Shown here piece after piece: positions 8,801 through 15,034 of a DNA stretch of 15,567 nucleotides. Source of the stretch: an uncultured Luteimonas sp. GTDB lineage: Bacteria > Pseudomonadota > Gammaproteobacteria > Xanthomonadales > Xanthomonadaceae. The stretch spans positions 1-15,567 of the forward strand of contig CALLKI010000057.1 in the NCBI GenBank assembly GCA_938008415.1, in the 5' to 3' direction. The translations under genes and the position numbers were made by a program. How positions within the stretch are numbered: the first letter of the stretch is position 1; each line of letters starts with the position of its first letter. The notes beneath the pieces are model-generated. The model was given only the letters and a program-made list of their open reading frames with translations, did no database searches and was not told the origin of the DNA.

Positions 8801-11800
8801 CACCCCGAGCACCGTCACGTCCAGCGTGCGCACCGGCGTCGGGGCGCTCTGCGTGCCGTCGGATTCCTTGGCCACCGCCCACACCTGCAGCGAGAAGGTC
8901 TCGTTGCTGTTCGCGGGCGGGATGATCTCGAGGCGGGTGGTCGGCAGGTAGCCTTCGATCTCGGCCTGGCCGTTGACCACGCTCACCTCCACGTCGTTGA
9001 CCAGCAGCCTGGCCCCGTCGGGGATGTTGCCGATCGTCAGCGTGACGGTCTCCGACGGGTCGGAGGAGGCGGCACGGATCGACAGCGGGATCTTCTCGTC
9101 TTCCTGGCCCACCGCGTGCGCGCTGAGCGACAGCGTCAGGTCGTCCACTGCGGGGGCAATCACGATGCTGCCCAACGTGGCGCTGCCCGAGACCGCCACG
9201 CTGACCCCGGGCCCGCTCGTCCTCGGGGGATCGAGCGGGATGTCGGTGGGGTCGATCTCCGCGTCGTCGTCATAGTCGACCGTGCCGGCCTGCATCGTGA
9301 TGGTCAGCGTGCCCGAGACATGCTCGGGCGCCTTGACCTGCAGCGTGTCCAGGTACGCCACGGGCACCCACACCGCTTCGCCGTTGTAGGTGCGCTCGTG
9401 CCATTCGCTGCCGTCGTGGAAGCGGAACGTCGTGCCGTTCACCGTGTCGCCGGGCCCGGCATCGGACAGGCTCGGCGTCAGCACGGCGTAGAGGAACTCG
9501 TCGCCGTCCTCGTTGTTCCAGTCATCGCTGAGGGTCACGCCCCCGGTGTTGGTGGCATCGGTCGTGTCGGTCCCGAGCGCGAACCACTCGTCTTCCTTCC
9601 CGGGCTGCCCCTCGTAGTCCTCGTTGCCGTGCATGGTCACGTCCAAGCCGGCCGGATCCGCAGAGTCGCTGTCGGTGCGCTCGGCCGCCGGGCGGACGGT
9701 GACACGGATGTCGAGCGTGCTGGTCGTGGTGTGCGTGTCGCTGGCGGGGGCCACGTCGGGGTTGTGGTCCCGGGTCGTGACGTCGACGCGCACGTCCGCG
9801 TCCTTGCTGCTGTGCGGCGGGGGCTGCAGCTGGACCCAGGCCTTGACCTGCGCCAGGGCGTTGGCGAAGCCTGCGGCATCCAGTGCGTCGTCGAACTGGA
9901 TCGTGACGGTGCCTGCACCCGGGTCATGGTTCCCGGTCCAGCCGTCGGGGGTGCCCGGGTCCGCGCCTGCGAAGGTCCAGCCGTCCGGGATCTTGATCGT
10001 CAGCTCGGTGATGCGCTCGTCGCCGGCGGTGGTGTCCGTCAGCGCGAGGTTCTGCAGCACGGCCGCCGGCTGGTCTTCGGTCGTCGTGACACCGCCGGCC
10101 TGCACGTCGCCGGCCACCGGCGTGACGGTCAGCGACAGCGTCACGGCATCGCTTTCCACCGTGGGGACGTTGTCCGGGGAGTCGGGGTCCGAGTCCTGGC
10201 GGTGGAGCGTGATCTGGATGTCCGGGATCACGCCGCTGTAGTTGACCGGCGGACGGATGCGCACGTCGGCCAGGACGTCGGTATCGTTGGTGGGGTCGGT
10301 CGTCACCGTGCCCGTCGCGTCGGCCGTGTAGGTCTTGCCGGCGAAGGTGACCCGGGTGCCCTGCGGCAGGCCGTCGATGACGTACCAGAACGACTCGCTC
10401 CCGTCGGACAGGTCGCCGGTCGGTTGCGGCTGCAGGTAGGTGGACAGGTTGAGCGTCGTGTCTTCCGCGATGGTCAGGGTGTTCTCGGTGAGGCCCAGCT
10501 GCACGGGGTCGGTGACCGCGTGGACGTCCACCTGGTACGTGACCGACTCGGTGGCCTCGGGCACGCCGTCGCGCGGCCGGCCATCGGCATCGACCTCGTA
10601 GCTGCTCACCGAGACGGTCACGGTGAAGTTCGCGCCGCTGTCGGGCGCCGGGGCCGCCTTCAGCGCGGTGAACTCGTCCGCGGTCAGGTAGTAGACGCCG
10701 GGCGTCCCCGGGGCGGGCATGTCTTCCGCGATGTGGTAGCCGGCCAGGGGCGTGGTCGAGCCGGGCGTGGCCACGATGACGATGGTGAGCTCGTTGCCCA
10801 CCGGCGTCAGCACATCGGCGCCGTTGAGCAGCGTGACGCCGCTCGCGCCGAGGTCGCCGATCGTCAGCGTGATCGGGCCCAGCAGTTCGGGCTGGTCGCC
10901 CGCCGCGGCGCCGTTGAGGTCGGTGGCGTCGGTGGCGGCCGGCAGCTTCAGGCCCAGCGTCAGCGAGCCGTCCTCGAGCACGGGGGCGAGGGCGTCCGGC
11001 GTGCCCAGGTCCGGCTTGTCGGCCACCGGGTTGACCGTGATGTTCAGCGTGCCCTCGCCCTCGGCGCCGCCACCCGCTTCCCGCACGGTGAAATGGATGG
11101 CCGGCACCGGGCCGGAGTAGTTGCCCGTGGGCGTGAAGGTGTAGTCGCCGTTCGCGGCGATCACGATGGTGCCCAACTTCTCATTGGTCACCGGGTCGTG
11201 GACATCGACGTTCTGGTCCGCGAGGTGGACGTCCAGGGAGTCGCCGATCCGGTACGACACCAGCTCGATCTCGTCGTCGGGGTCGGTGGCCAGGTCGCGC
11301 AGCGTGCCGGTGAGCGGGGTGTCTTCGTCGGTCGAGGCGTTGCCGTCGGAGACCTGCACCTCGTCGTTGCGGCCGTGCACGGTGATGGTGATCTTCTGGT
11401 CGTGGTACGCGCCGTGCTCGTCGGTGACGCGGACGGTGAACTCCTCGACCTTGGTGTCGCCGTCGTTCAGCTCCTGGGTGGCCTGGCGCGCGTTGTCCAG
11501 CGTGTAGGTCCACTGGCCGTTCGCGTCGACCGTGAGCGTGCCGTAGGTGCCGTTGCCGTCGACGACGCTCCAGCTCAGCTGGGCCCCGTCGTCGGGGTCG
11601 GTGGCTGTCAGTGTGCCGCTGACGGTGGCCTCCTCGTCGGGGTTGGCGGTGCCCCGTTCGGTCACTTCACCGGCGACGTCGTCGGGCTGCTCCACGACGA
11701 TCTCCGGCTGGTCGTTGGTGCCGTTGACCGTGACGGTCAGCGTGCTGCTGACGCGTTCGCCCTGGGCGTCCTCGACCACGTAGGTGAAGCGCTCGGTCGC

Positions 11801-13573
11801 CGAGGCGCCTTGCGCCAGCGCCTGCGTGGCATTCGACGTGTTGTCGAGGGTGTAGGTGTAGGTCCCGTCCGGGTGGATCGTCAGCGTGCCGTAGACGCCG
11901 GCGAGCTGCGTGCCGCCGGCCGTGACCGCGCTGGCCGGGTCGCCCTCCAGGCCGGCCTCGACGACCTGCAGCGTCGCGGTTTCGCCGTCGTCGGGGTCGC
12001 TGTCGTTGCTCAGCACGTTGCCGTCGGCAGACGGCGTGCCGGGTTCGGCCGTGTTGCCGCCGCTCACCCCGCTTTCCTTGACGGTTGCGGACTCGGGGTT
12101 GACCTCCGGCGCGTCGTTCGTGCCCTGGATGGTGATCGTCACCGTCTGCTGGGCGGTGCCGCCGTGGCCGTCGCTGACCTGGACCTGGTACTCCAGCGTC
12201 ACCGTCTGCCCCTTGGTCAGTCCCTGGGTCGCCGGCGACGCATTGTTCAGGGTGTAGGTCCAGGTGCCGTCGGCCGTCAGGTTGAACGTGCCGTAGGTGG
12301 TGTCGGGCGTGCCGAGGACCGACCAGGTCAGCGTGTCCTCCAGGTCGACGTCGGTCGCGGTCAGTGTGCCGGTGGCCGTGGGGGTGCCCGCCACGGGCTC
12401 CCCGTCGGCGATGCCGGCCTCGATCACCGTGCCTTCCAGGTCCGAGCCGGCGTCGATGACCGGCGCGTCGTTGACCGGATCGACCGTGATGCGCAGCGTG
12501 GCGGTGTCGGTGCCGCCTTCGCCGTCGCTGACGGTGTAGGTGATCGGGGGCACGGTGCCGTGCCAGTCGGGGGTGGGCGTGAAGGTGTAGTCACCATTAC
12601 TGGACATCTCCAGCGTGCCGCCGGTCACGGTGACGATGACACTGCCGCCGTCGGGCACGGTGTGGGGGGTGCCTTCGACTTCGACCAGCGTGACCGTGAG
12701 CGTGTCGCCGTCCGGGTCGGTGTCGGTATCGCCGTTGCTGTCGGCATCGGTGAGGACGTTGCCGCTCAGCGGGGTGTCCTCGGCGGTGCTGGCCACGTCG
12801 TCGACGGCCACCGGCGCCGGGTTGGTCACGGTCCAGGTGAAGGTCTGGGTGGCGGTCGCGCCGTCGGCGTCGGTGGCGGTGATGGTGACGGTGTACACAC
12901 CGTCATTGCCCGGGCCGCCCTGGCTGGCCGAGGGGTCGATGGTGCCGCTGATGAGGCCGGTGTCCGGGTCGATGCTCAGGCCCGGGGGCAGGCCGGTGGC
13001 GTCGTAGGTCAGCGCATCGCCGTCCACGTCCTTGAAGTGGGTGGAGGCGTCCCAGTTCACGGGCTGGGCGTCCTGGCCGTTCTGCGCGTCGATCGGGGTG
13101 GCGACCTGCGGTGCGTCGTTGACCGGCGTGACGTCCACGGTCACCGTGCTGGTGGTCTTGCCGCCCTTGCCGTCGTCGACGATCACGGTGAAGCTGTCCT
13201 GGCCGTGGAAGTCGGGATCCGGCGTGTAGGTGTAGGAGCCGTCCGGGTGGATCACGACGGTCCCATGGCCCGGCGGGGTGCCCGGCAGGTAGGTCAGCCG
13301 GTCGCCGTCCGGGTCGGTCGCCTCGATCCGGCCGTTGACGGGCTGGTCCTCTTCGGTCGTGAGCTGGTACGACGGGGCCTGCGGCGACTTGTTGTTGTCA
13401 CCGCTCCCGCCACCGATCGCCGCACCGGCGCCGATCGCACCCAGCAGGCCGGGCAGGTGGTCCCAGGGCAGCGGCAGCAGCTCGCGCCACTCGATCTCGG
13501 TGAAGTGGAACTCGGTCCACGGACCGTGGTACTGCCCCCACCACAGCACGCCCGCGTCGTCCTCGAGCACCAA
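5471..13573 (-). CDS. Giant type I secreted VCBS/cadherin-like adhesin, main frame (5'-frameshifted)
   Basis: This open frame codes for 2,700 residues; its TTG start at 13573 is artificial. Removing one copy of the 7-bp duplication at 13566-13579 joins it to the ATG at 13814 and gives 2,778 residues. Order in this frame: end of the prefix domain (1-35), Gly/Ala-rich linker (about 40-65), six cadherin/VCBS/Ig-like domains (69-741), a long array of diverged domains (742-2572) and the secretion module (2573-2700). The protein is very rich in Asp, Thr, Gly and Val, and I see no cysteine anywhere, both usual for calcium-stabilised type I substrates. Its likely role is cell-surface adhesion and biofilm formation, exported by the system encoded just downstream. 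LapA/BapA-type proteins are the nearest known relatives by architecture; the ligand is unknown. Apart from the frameshift the frame is open for 8.1 kb, so the gene has not decayed otherwise. Confidence 0.9.
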   Translation of the reverse strand: MVLEDDAGVLWWGQYHGPWTEFHFTEIEWRELLPLPWDHLPGLLGAIGAGAAIGGGSGDNNKSPQAPSYQLTTEEDQPVNGRIEATDPDGDRLTYLPGTPPGHGTVVIHPDGSYTYTPDPDFHGQDSFTVIVDDGKGGKTTSTVTVDVTPVNDAPQVATPIDAQNGQDAQPVNWDASTHFKDVDGDALTYDATGLPPGLSIDPDTGLISGTIDPSASQGGPGNDGVYTVTITATDADGATATQTFTWTVTNPAPVAVDDVASTAEDTPLSGNVLTDADSNGDTDTDPDGDTLTVTLVEVEGTPHTVPDGGSVIVTVTGGTLEMSSNGDYTFTPTPDWHGTVPPITYTVSDGEGGTDTATLRITVDPVNDAPVIDAGSDLEGTVIEAGIADGEPVAGTPTATGTLTATDVDLEDTLTWSVLGTPDTTYGTFNLTADGTWTYTLNNASPATQGLTKGQTVTLEYQVQVSDGHGGTAQQTVTITIQGTNDAPEVNPESATVKESGVSGGNTAEPGTPSADGNVLSNDSDPDDGETATLQVVEAGLEGDPASAVTAGGTQLAGVYGTLTIHPDGTYTYTLDNTSNATQALAQGASATERFTYVVEDAQGERVSSTLTVTVNGTNDQPEIVVEQPDDVAGEVTERGTANPDEEATVSGTLTATDPDDGAQLSWSVVDGNGTYGTLTVDANGQWTYTLDNARQATQELNDGDTKVEEFTVRVTDEHGAYHDQKITITVHGRNDEVQVSDGNASTDEDTPLTGTLRDLATDPDDEIELVSYRIGDSLDVHLADQNVDVHDPVTNEKLGTIVIAANGDYTFTPTGNYSGPVPAIHFTVREAGGGAEGEGTLNITVNPVADKPDLGTPDALAPVLEDGSLTLGLKLPAATDATDLNGAAAGDQPELLGPITLTIGDLGASGVTLLNGADVLTPVGNELTIVIVATPGSTTPLAGYHIAEDMPAPGTPGVYYLTADEFTALKAAPAPDSGANFTVTVSVSSYEVDADGRPRDGVPEATESVTYQVDVHAVTDPVQLGLTENTLTIAEDTTLNLSTYLQPQPTGDLSDGSESFWYVIDGLPQGTRVTFAGKTYTADATGTVTTDPTNDTDVLADVRIRPPVNYSGVIPDIQITLHRQDSDPDSPDNVPTVESDAVTLSLTVTPVAGDVQAGGVTTTEDQPAAVLQNLALTDTTAGDERITELTIKIPDGWTFAGADPGTPDGWTGNHDPGAGTVTIQFDDALDAAGFANALAQVKAWVQLQPPPHSSKDADVRVDVTTRDHNPDVAPASDTHTTTSTLDIRVTVRPAAERTDSDSADPAGLDVTMHGNEDYEGQPGKEDEWFALGTDTTDATNTGGVTLSDDWNNEDGDEFLYAVLTPSLSDAGPGDTVNGTTFRFHDGSEWHERTYNGEAVWVPVAYLDTLQVKAPEHVSGTLTITMQAGTVDYDDDAEIDPTDIPLDPPRTSGPGVSVAVSGSATLGSIVIAPAVDDLTLSLSAHAVGQEDEKIPLSIRAASSDPSETVTLTIGNIPDGARLLVNDVEVSVVNGQAEIEGYLPTTRLEIIPPANSNETFSLQVWAVAKESDGTQSAPTPVRTLDVTVLGVADEATVTLKPGPHTYQEADLDGGASVGLDELIDSVSSGDTDGSERWGVRISGLPEGFTVTGAALIGGSGPTRVWVADAGQLDSVRIHAPANYSGTVNFQVAGVTTENDGDSRTGAAQTVSFTVRPSAEATATDSAVLKEDTLMPIDLRIQHQNGDTDEELGKVYIHEDALADPGFTLYLGADQLADLAATLDTYTDGSDLYYVIPAAQVAQLQAQGAAHADDVLGSFRYKYEVIDRAPGGLEDVQLKEGVFTLSASPVTDPVEVSITDITGTDVVATEEHADDDASPDTVEVNSIGELTVKLHVSSPDHDGSEHVIRVLIEGVPTGVSVNGAEMLQVGQWLLVYEGADAQSITAGGIDIPVTFTVGQDAYAHNNLEHHITMTVQSRDRGDRADIDTDIVQDSVTWHLRVNLEPVEGGEAPFIKTWAFNHEHVAEDQAFRLADIIDAEIELRTISVPNILTVKLTEVPAGTTVEGMVFTYVDGQPTWTASVTLPAGTSVEQGQARLIELLEGIRLTAPANSNDNNAAGTFNFNAQLSVATLGGTANVREIDKDDLVLEVDPVSDVPVVTVSAPDIGENDGTGIAVTISVDYPDDGPYAQLVDGKLYVQVQAGPGNEGQLLYEGSPLVPVLVAGEPALPDGTYYVIDLPPGATSVDLLYQPDHPVPGNVSFTAYVQAQEVNAIDPPVVLGQHGTTANILVTNDGVEVSTPLPWSGPEASDASRAHAIELVGLDVSLVDDDGSEAIRSVVLNGVPVGFLVYVGNDAASATLAPNAGGDNLTNSWVLSANGGLPPYVAILPPAHWSGTIDGLTLTVESGETSLAQTRRETIALQAELVVTPVADGLTLAPTASFGKAGSIIELNLNVAMADPQAVPSVAPDESVETVTVQLTGLGEHAAFYLGSTLLDAGRVAYDAGSDTYTLRGLTQADVDKLGVVQAAAALTDQDPAASGVQVGVTAWTVEGATGTRSAEVSDVLTLQIAPVRPTSGDDTLLWAGAGQPVINGQRGDDTVALRLGEDVSGNELALGLRNIEVLDLRIDGANEVTDLKLEDVLSLTDARNTLTILGTADDRVELGAGWTLAGSSGGYTEYSGVVGGSTVRVLIDDQVEVLHA
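5858..11350 (-). repeat. Array of diverged cadherin-like units in the adhesin (protein-level repeats)
   Basis: Residues 742-2572 of the main frame form roughly a dozen units of about 110-170 residues. They share two marks despite low identity. First, a core strand with pattern [IVL]x[VIF]xPP/APxx[YW]SG or PPANSN: RIRPPVNYSG, RIHAPANYSG, ILPPAHWSG, IIPPANSNE, LTAPANSND, FTPTGNYSG. Second, a linker of the type PV[AST]D: NPVADKPD, AVTDPVQ, SPVTDPVE, DPVSDVPV, TPVADGL. Each unit often opens with an acidic EDxxL/I segment. These marks resemble the recognisable cadherin-like domains nearer the N-terminus, so a shared beta-sandwich fold is inferred. DNA copies are too diverged for easy recombination. 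Confidence 0.65.
11351..13369 (-). repeat. N-terminal block of six VCBS/cadherin/Ig-like domains in the adhesin
   Basis: Residues 69-741 of the main frame hold six domains. They are: a cadherin-like domain with PDGSYTYTPDPDFHG and PVNDAP; a He_PIG/dystroglycan-type domain with LTYDATGLPPGLSIDPDTG; another cadherin-like domain with NGDYTFTPTPDWHG and PVNDAP; and three VCBS domains with GTFNLTADGTWTYTLNN, GTLTIHPDGTYTYTLDN and GTLTVDANGQWTYTLDN, ending in GTNDAP, GTNDQP and GRNDE. VCBS repeats are known from Vibrio, Colwellia, Bradyrhizobium and Shewanella surface proteins and are linked to adhesion. Confidence 0.88.
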
Positions 13574-13814
13574 GCACCAGGTCGTTGCGGCCGTCGTCGG
13601 GGTAGGTCCTGAAGAACTGGCGCACCGTCACTTCCTCGCCGGTGCGCAGGACCATCACGAGGTCGTCGCCGCGCCGCTCGTAGCGCGCGACGGCTTCGGG
13701 CGCAAGCTTGACGGTGACGATCGACGGACGATCGAGGTCGAGGTCGCCATGCAGCTCGGGACGGCGATCGAAGCCACCGTTCTTGTACACAGCTTGCATA
13801 GAGAGGTTTTTCAT
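13398..13814 (-). CDS. 5' fragment of the adhesin: BapA-type prefix domain, frame lost after residue 81
   Basis: From ATG 13814 this frame reads 138 residues, but only about the first 81 are native. They contain VTVKLAPEAVARYERRGDDL and GEEVTVRQFFRTY, ending in DGRNDLVL, the pattern of the prefix-like domain of BapA/LapF-type adhesins. The family continues with LEDDxGxLWWxQY, and exactly that sequence (LEDDAGVLWWGQY) is found in the other frame directly after the 7-bp duplication. The remaining 57 residues are an Arg/Ala-rich out-of-frame tail ending at 13398. As sequenced, translation from this start gives only a short truncated protein. The Shine-Dalgarno is weak (GAGA about 8 nt upstream). 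A second Met lies at codon 6; I prefer the first because of that weak GAGA. Confidence 0.8.
   Translation of the reverse strand: MKNLSMQAVYKNGGFDRRPELHGDLDLDRPSIVTVKLAPEAVARYERRGDDLVMVLRTGEEVTVRQFFRTYPDDGRNDLVLGARGRRGRAVVGAVPRSVDRVPLHRDRVARAAAAALGPPARPAGCDRRRCGDRWRER
13566..13579 (-). repeat. 7-bp perfect tandem duplication that causes the adhesin frameshift
   Basis: On the minus strand the sequence reads TGGTGCT TGGTGCT, two exact copies at 13579-13573 and 13572-13566. One copy would give CTGGTGCTCGAGGAC (L-V-L-E-D), the expected continuation of the prefix domain. The span 13814-5471 is 8,344 bp, which becomes divisible by three after removing 7. Slipped-strand duplication is the simplest cause. 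Confidence 0.92.
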
Positions 13815-14123
13815 GACGTGATCTCGTTGTGGGGACGACGGACTCTTGCCATGCAGTGCGCCGTTCAGCGCAACGGCAGGCGGACGGGCGAAAACGGAAG
13901 GAGGCGGAACGGGATGCGACCAGGGCCGATTCGCTGACCTGGGCCGCTCAGGAGAGTCGGCGCGGTGCCGGCGGAAGGAAGGGTGTCAGCAGCTGCGTTG
14001 AAGCGCCGCCCGGGAGGCCGGAGGTACTTCTCTGCCTTGCATGCCCGCCCGGCGGTCGGGATCCCGCGGATGCTGCGCACGGACAGGCTCGGCAGACCCG
14101 GACCAGGCAGGAAGGCTGGAACA

Positions 14124-14167
14124 ACGGACACGGCGACACACTCCCACGGACACGGCGACACACTCCC
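14124..14167. repeat. Two exact tandem copies of a 22-bp unit
   Basis: Positions 14124-14145 and 14146-14167 are identical, beginning ACGGACACGGCGACACAC. They sit between the candidate promoters and the adhesin start, directly after the predicted RpoN start point near 14169. They could be a regulator site or part of the leader RNA; nothing shows which. Confidence 0.9.
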
Positions 14168-14179
14168 TCTGCGGCCATA

Positions 14180-14196
14180 AGCAAGTCAGAAGCCAG
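14180..14196 (-). promoter_or_regulatory. Candidate sigma-54 (RpoN) promoter for the adhesin
   Basis: The minus strand reads CTGGCTTCTGACTTGCT. The -24 element TGGC and -12 element TTGCT match the sigma-54 consensus core, and the GG-to-GC spacing is exactly 10 nt as required. The three positions after TGGC do not match the consensus ACG. The start point would be near 14169, about 355 nt ahead of the ATG. RpoN-dependent control by an enhancer-binding protein is known for some adhesin and flagellar genes, but here it is only a sequence-based suggestion. Confidence 0.4.
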
Positions 14197-14255
14197 GGTG
14201 CAAAGCGGAGGTGAGGCGCACGGAAAATTCTTATTGAGAAGTCGAAGATCGAGAC

Positions 14256-14268
14256 CGACACAGTGTCG
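14256..14268. promoter_or_regulatory. 13-bp perfect palindrome next to a -10 box, possible operator
   Basis: CGACAC-A-GTGTCG is symmetric around one base. It lies directly after the candidate -10 box at 14275-14269, so it would cover the predicted start point near 14262. A repressor site in this place would block initiation. The regulator is unknown. Confidence 0.4.
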
Positions 14269-14297
14269 ATTTATAGCGCTCCCGGAGATAAGTTGAA
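14269..14297 (-). promoter_or_regulatory. Candidate sigma-70 promoter for the adhesin
   Basis: The minus strand has TTCAAC (14297-14292), a 16-nt spacer and TATAAA (14275-14270). The -10 matches five of six consensus bases, the -35 only three of six. It lies in the most AT-rich part of the intergenic region and points toward the adhesin. Starting here gives a leader of about 450 nt. Confidence 0.35.
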
Positions 14298-14423
14298 ACC
14301 ACTTGTTTGAGGGGTGGTGTCTGTGTTTTCGAGTCTTATCAAGCATCGGTTCCGGGATGTGGTGGATCGCCTGGCGGTCATCTCTGCCGGTCGCGCCGAT
14401 CCCGTGCGATGAGTGGAGATCGA

Positions 14424-14461
14424 TGCATGATGGCGTCTGATAGGTGCATGATGACGCCATC
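14424..14461. promoter_or_regulatory. Direct and inverted repeats, possible activator site
   Basis: TGCATGATGGCG (14424) and TGCATGATGACG (14445) differ at one base and start 21 bp apart, two helical turns. Overlapping them, GATGGCGTC (14429-14437) and GACGCCATC (14453-14461) form a perfect 9-bp inverted repeat with a 15-nt loop. The element is 160-260 bp upstream of the candidate promoters, suitable for a protein that binds one DNA face. Confidence 0.5.
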
Positions 14462-14658
14462 GCGTTGTGGTGGGGATGGGGTCCGGGTATACCGGGCGGA
14501 AAACGCAGGCAGAAAATCCCGAGCCATGGCCGACGACCCGACCACGCGGGCCGGGGCAGGAATCCGGCGGGGCGAAAAACGTGAAATATGTCCTCGCATC
14601 GGTCTCGCCAACCTGGCGAATGGCTGAATATCTCGGGCGAACCGAGAAGAATGTCACG

Positions 14659-14693
14659 CGTTACGTGTTACGCGTCCATCGTTACGTGTTACG
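14659..14693. repeat. Pair of 14-bp direct repeats with 21-bp period (four GTTACG hexamers)
   Basis: CGTTACGTGTTACG occurs at 14659-14672 and again at 14680-14693, exactly 21 bp apart. Each copy holds two GTTACG hexamers 7 bp apart, giving four hexamers in 34 bp. This is the layout of an iteron-like or multi-site regulator-binding array. It lies about 400-500 bp upstream of the candidate adhesin promoters. Confidence 0.75.
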
Positions 14694-15034
14694 TGGGGCG
14701 TGTGCGATAGGCGGCGAGCTCCGGGGTGAATGGGCGCGGGTATCTCGTGCGTTGCGCGGGTTATGTCGCGGGGAATCGGGGGGGCGGCCGGCGTATCGAC
14801 CGTGGCGGGAGGGTCGCCCGAACCAGCGGGCTGGTAAGCCGTGTCGGACGTGACCCAACGACCAAGGGATTCTGGGTTCGCCGCCACGCCCTATGCCCAG
14901 GGAGGGCAAGCCCTCACGAGCGCAAGCGGGCGAACAGAAAAGCAAGCGGCATCAGCGGCTCGGCGTCACTGGACGAAGGGGGGGAACCGGGGCCGGACCG
15001 CCGGCGCACCTCATCCCTGCCCCTGCCAGCCGTT

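Larger units (their letters stand above)
13815..15034. other. 1.2-kb non-coding region between hsdR and the adhesin gene
   Basis: No open frame here resembles a real gene: the frames on both strands are short, Arg/Pro/Gly-rich and overlap each other. The part at 14221-14345 is clearly more AT-rich than the rest and fits a promoter zone for the leftward adhesin gene. The region holds a 22-bp tandem repeat, a 13-bp palindrome, two pairs of direct repeats with a 21-bp period, and a candidate RpoN promoter. The stretch from any of these start points to the ATG at 13814 would be a leader of about 350-450 nt; I see no recognised riboswitch motif, including the class I cyclic di-GMP one. A small inverted repeat, GCCGTT/AACGGC, lies at 13860-13877. 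No clear terminator follows hsdR; 14902-14915 (GAGGGC-AA-GCCCTC) is a palindrome with a loop too small to act well. Confidence 0.7.

Noticed and set aside
5189..13612. Plus-strand open frame of 2,807 codons opposite the adhesin
   Set aside because: It mirrors the adhesin gene. High GC with few T-rich codons on the coding strand leaves the antisense frame free of stops. The product is low-complexity (Arg, Val, Gly, His, Asp) without any domain.
13815..14262. Possible cyclic di-GMP or other riboswitch in the adhesin leader
   Set aside because: I could not find the conserved core sequences of known classes; GC-rich hairpins alone are not enough.
13829..14296. Plus- and minus-strand frames of 70-170 codons between the adhesin and the repeats
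   Set aside because: They overlap each other in several frames, lack ribosome binding sites and have no recognisable domain.
14470..14500. GGTATACC palindrome
   Set aside because: Eight bases only, no position relative to a promoter that would give it meaning.
14754..14790. Possible G-quadruplex (G runs around 14757-14787)
   Set aside because: Only three separated G runs unless the G7 run is split; common by chance at this GC level.
14467..14853. Plus-strand frame in the intergenic region with a repeated RYVLR motif
   Set aside because: The repeated motif only reflects the 14-bp DNA repeat; the rest is Arg/Gly-rich and has no Shine-Dalgarno or family likeness.
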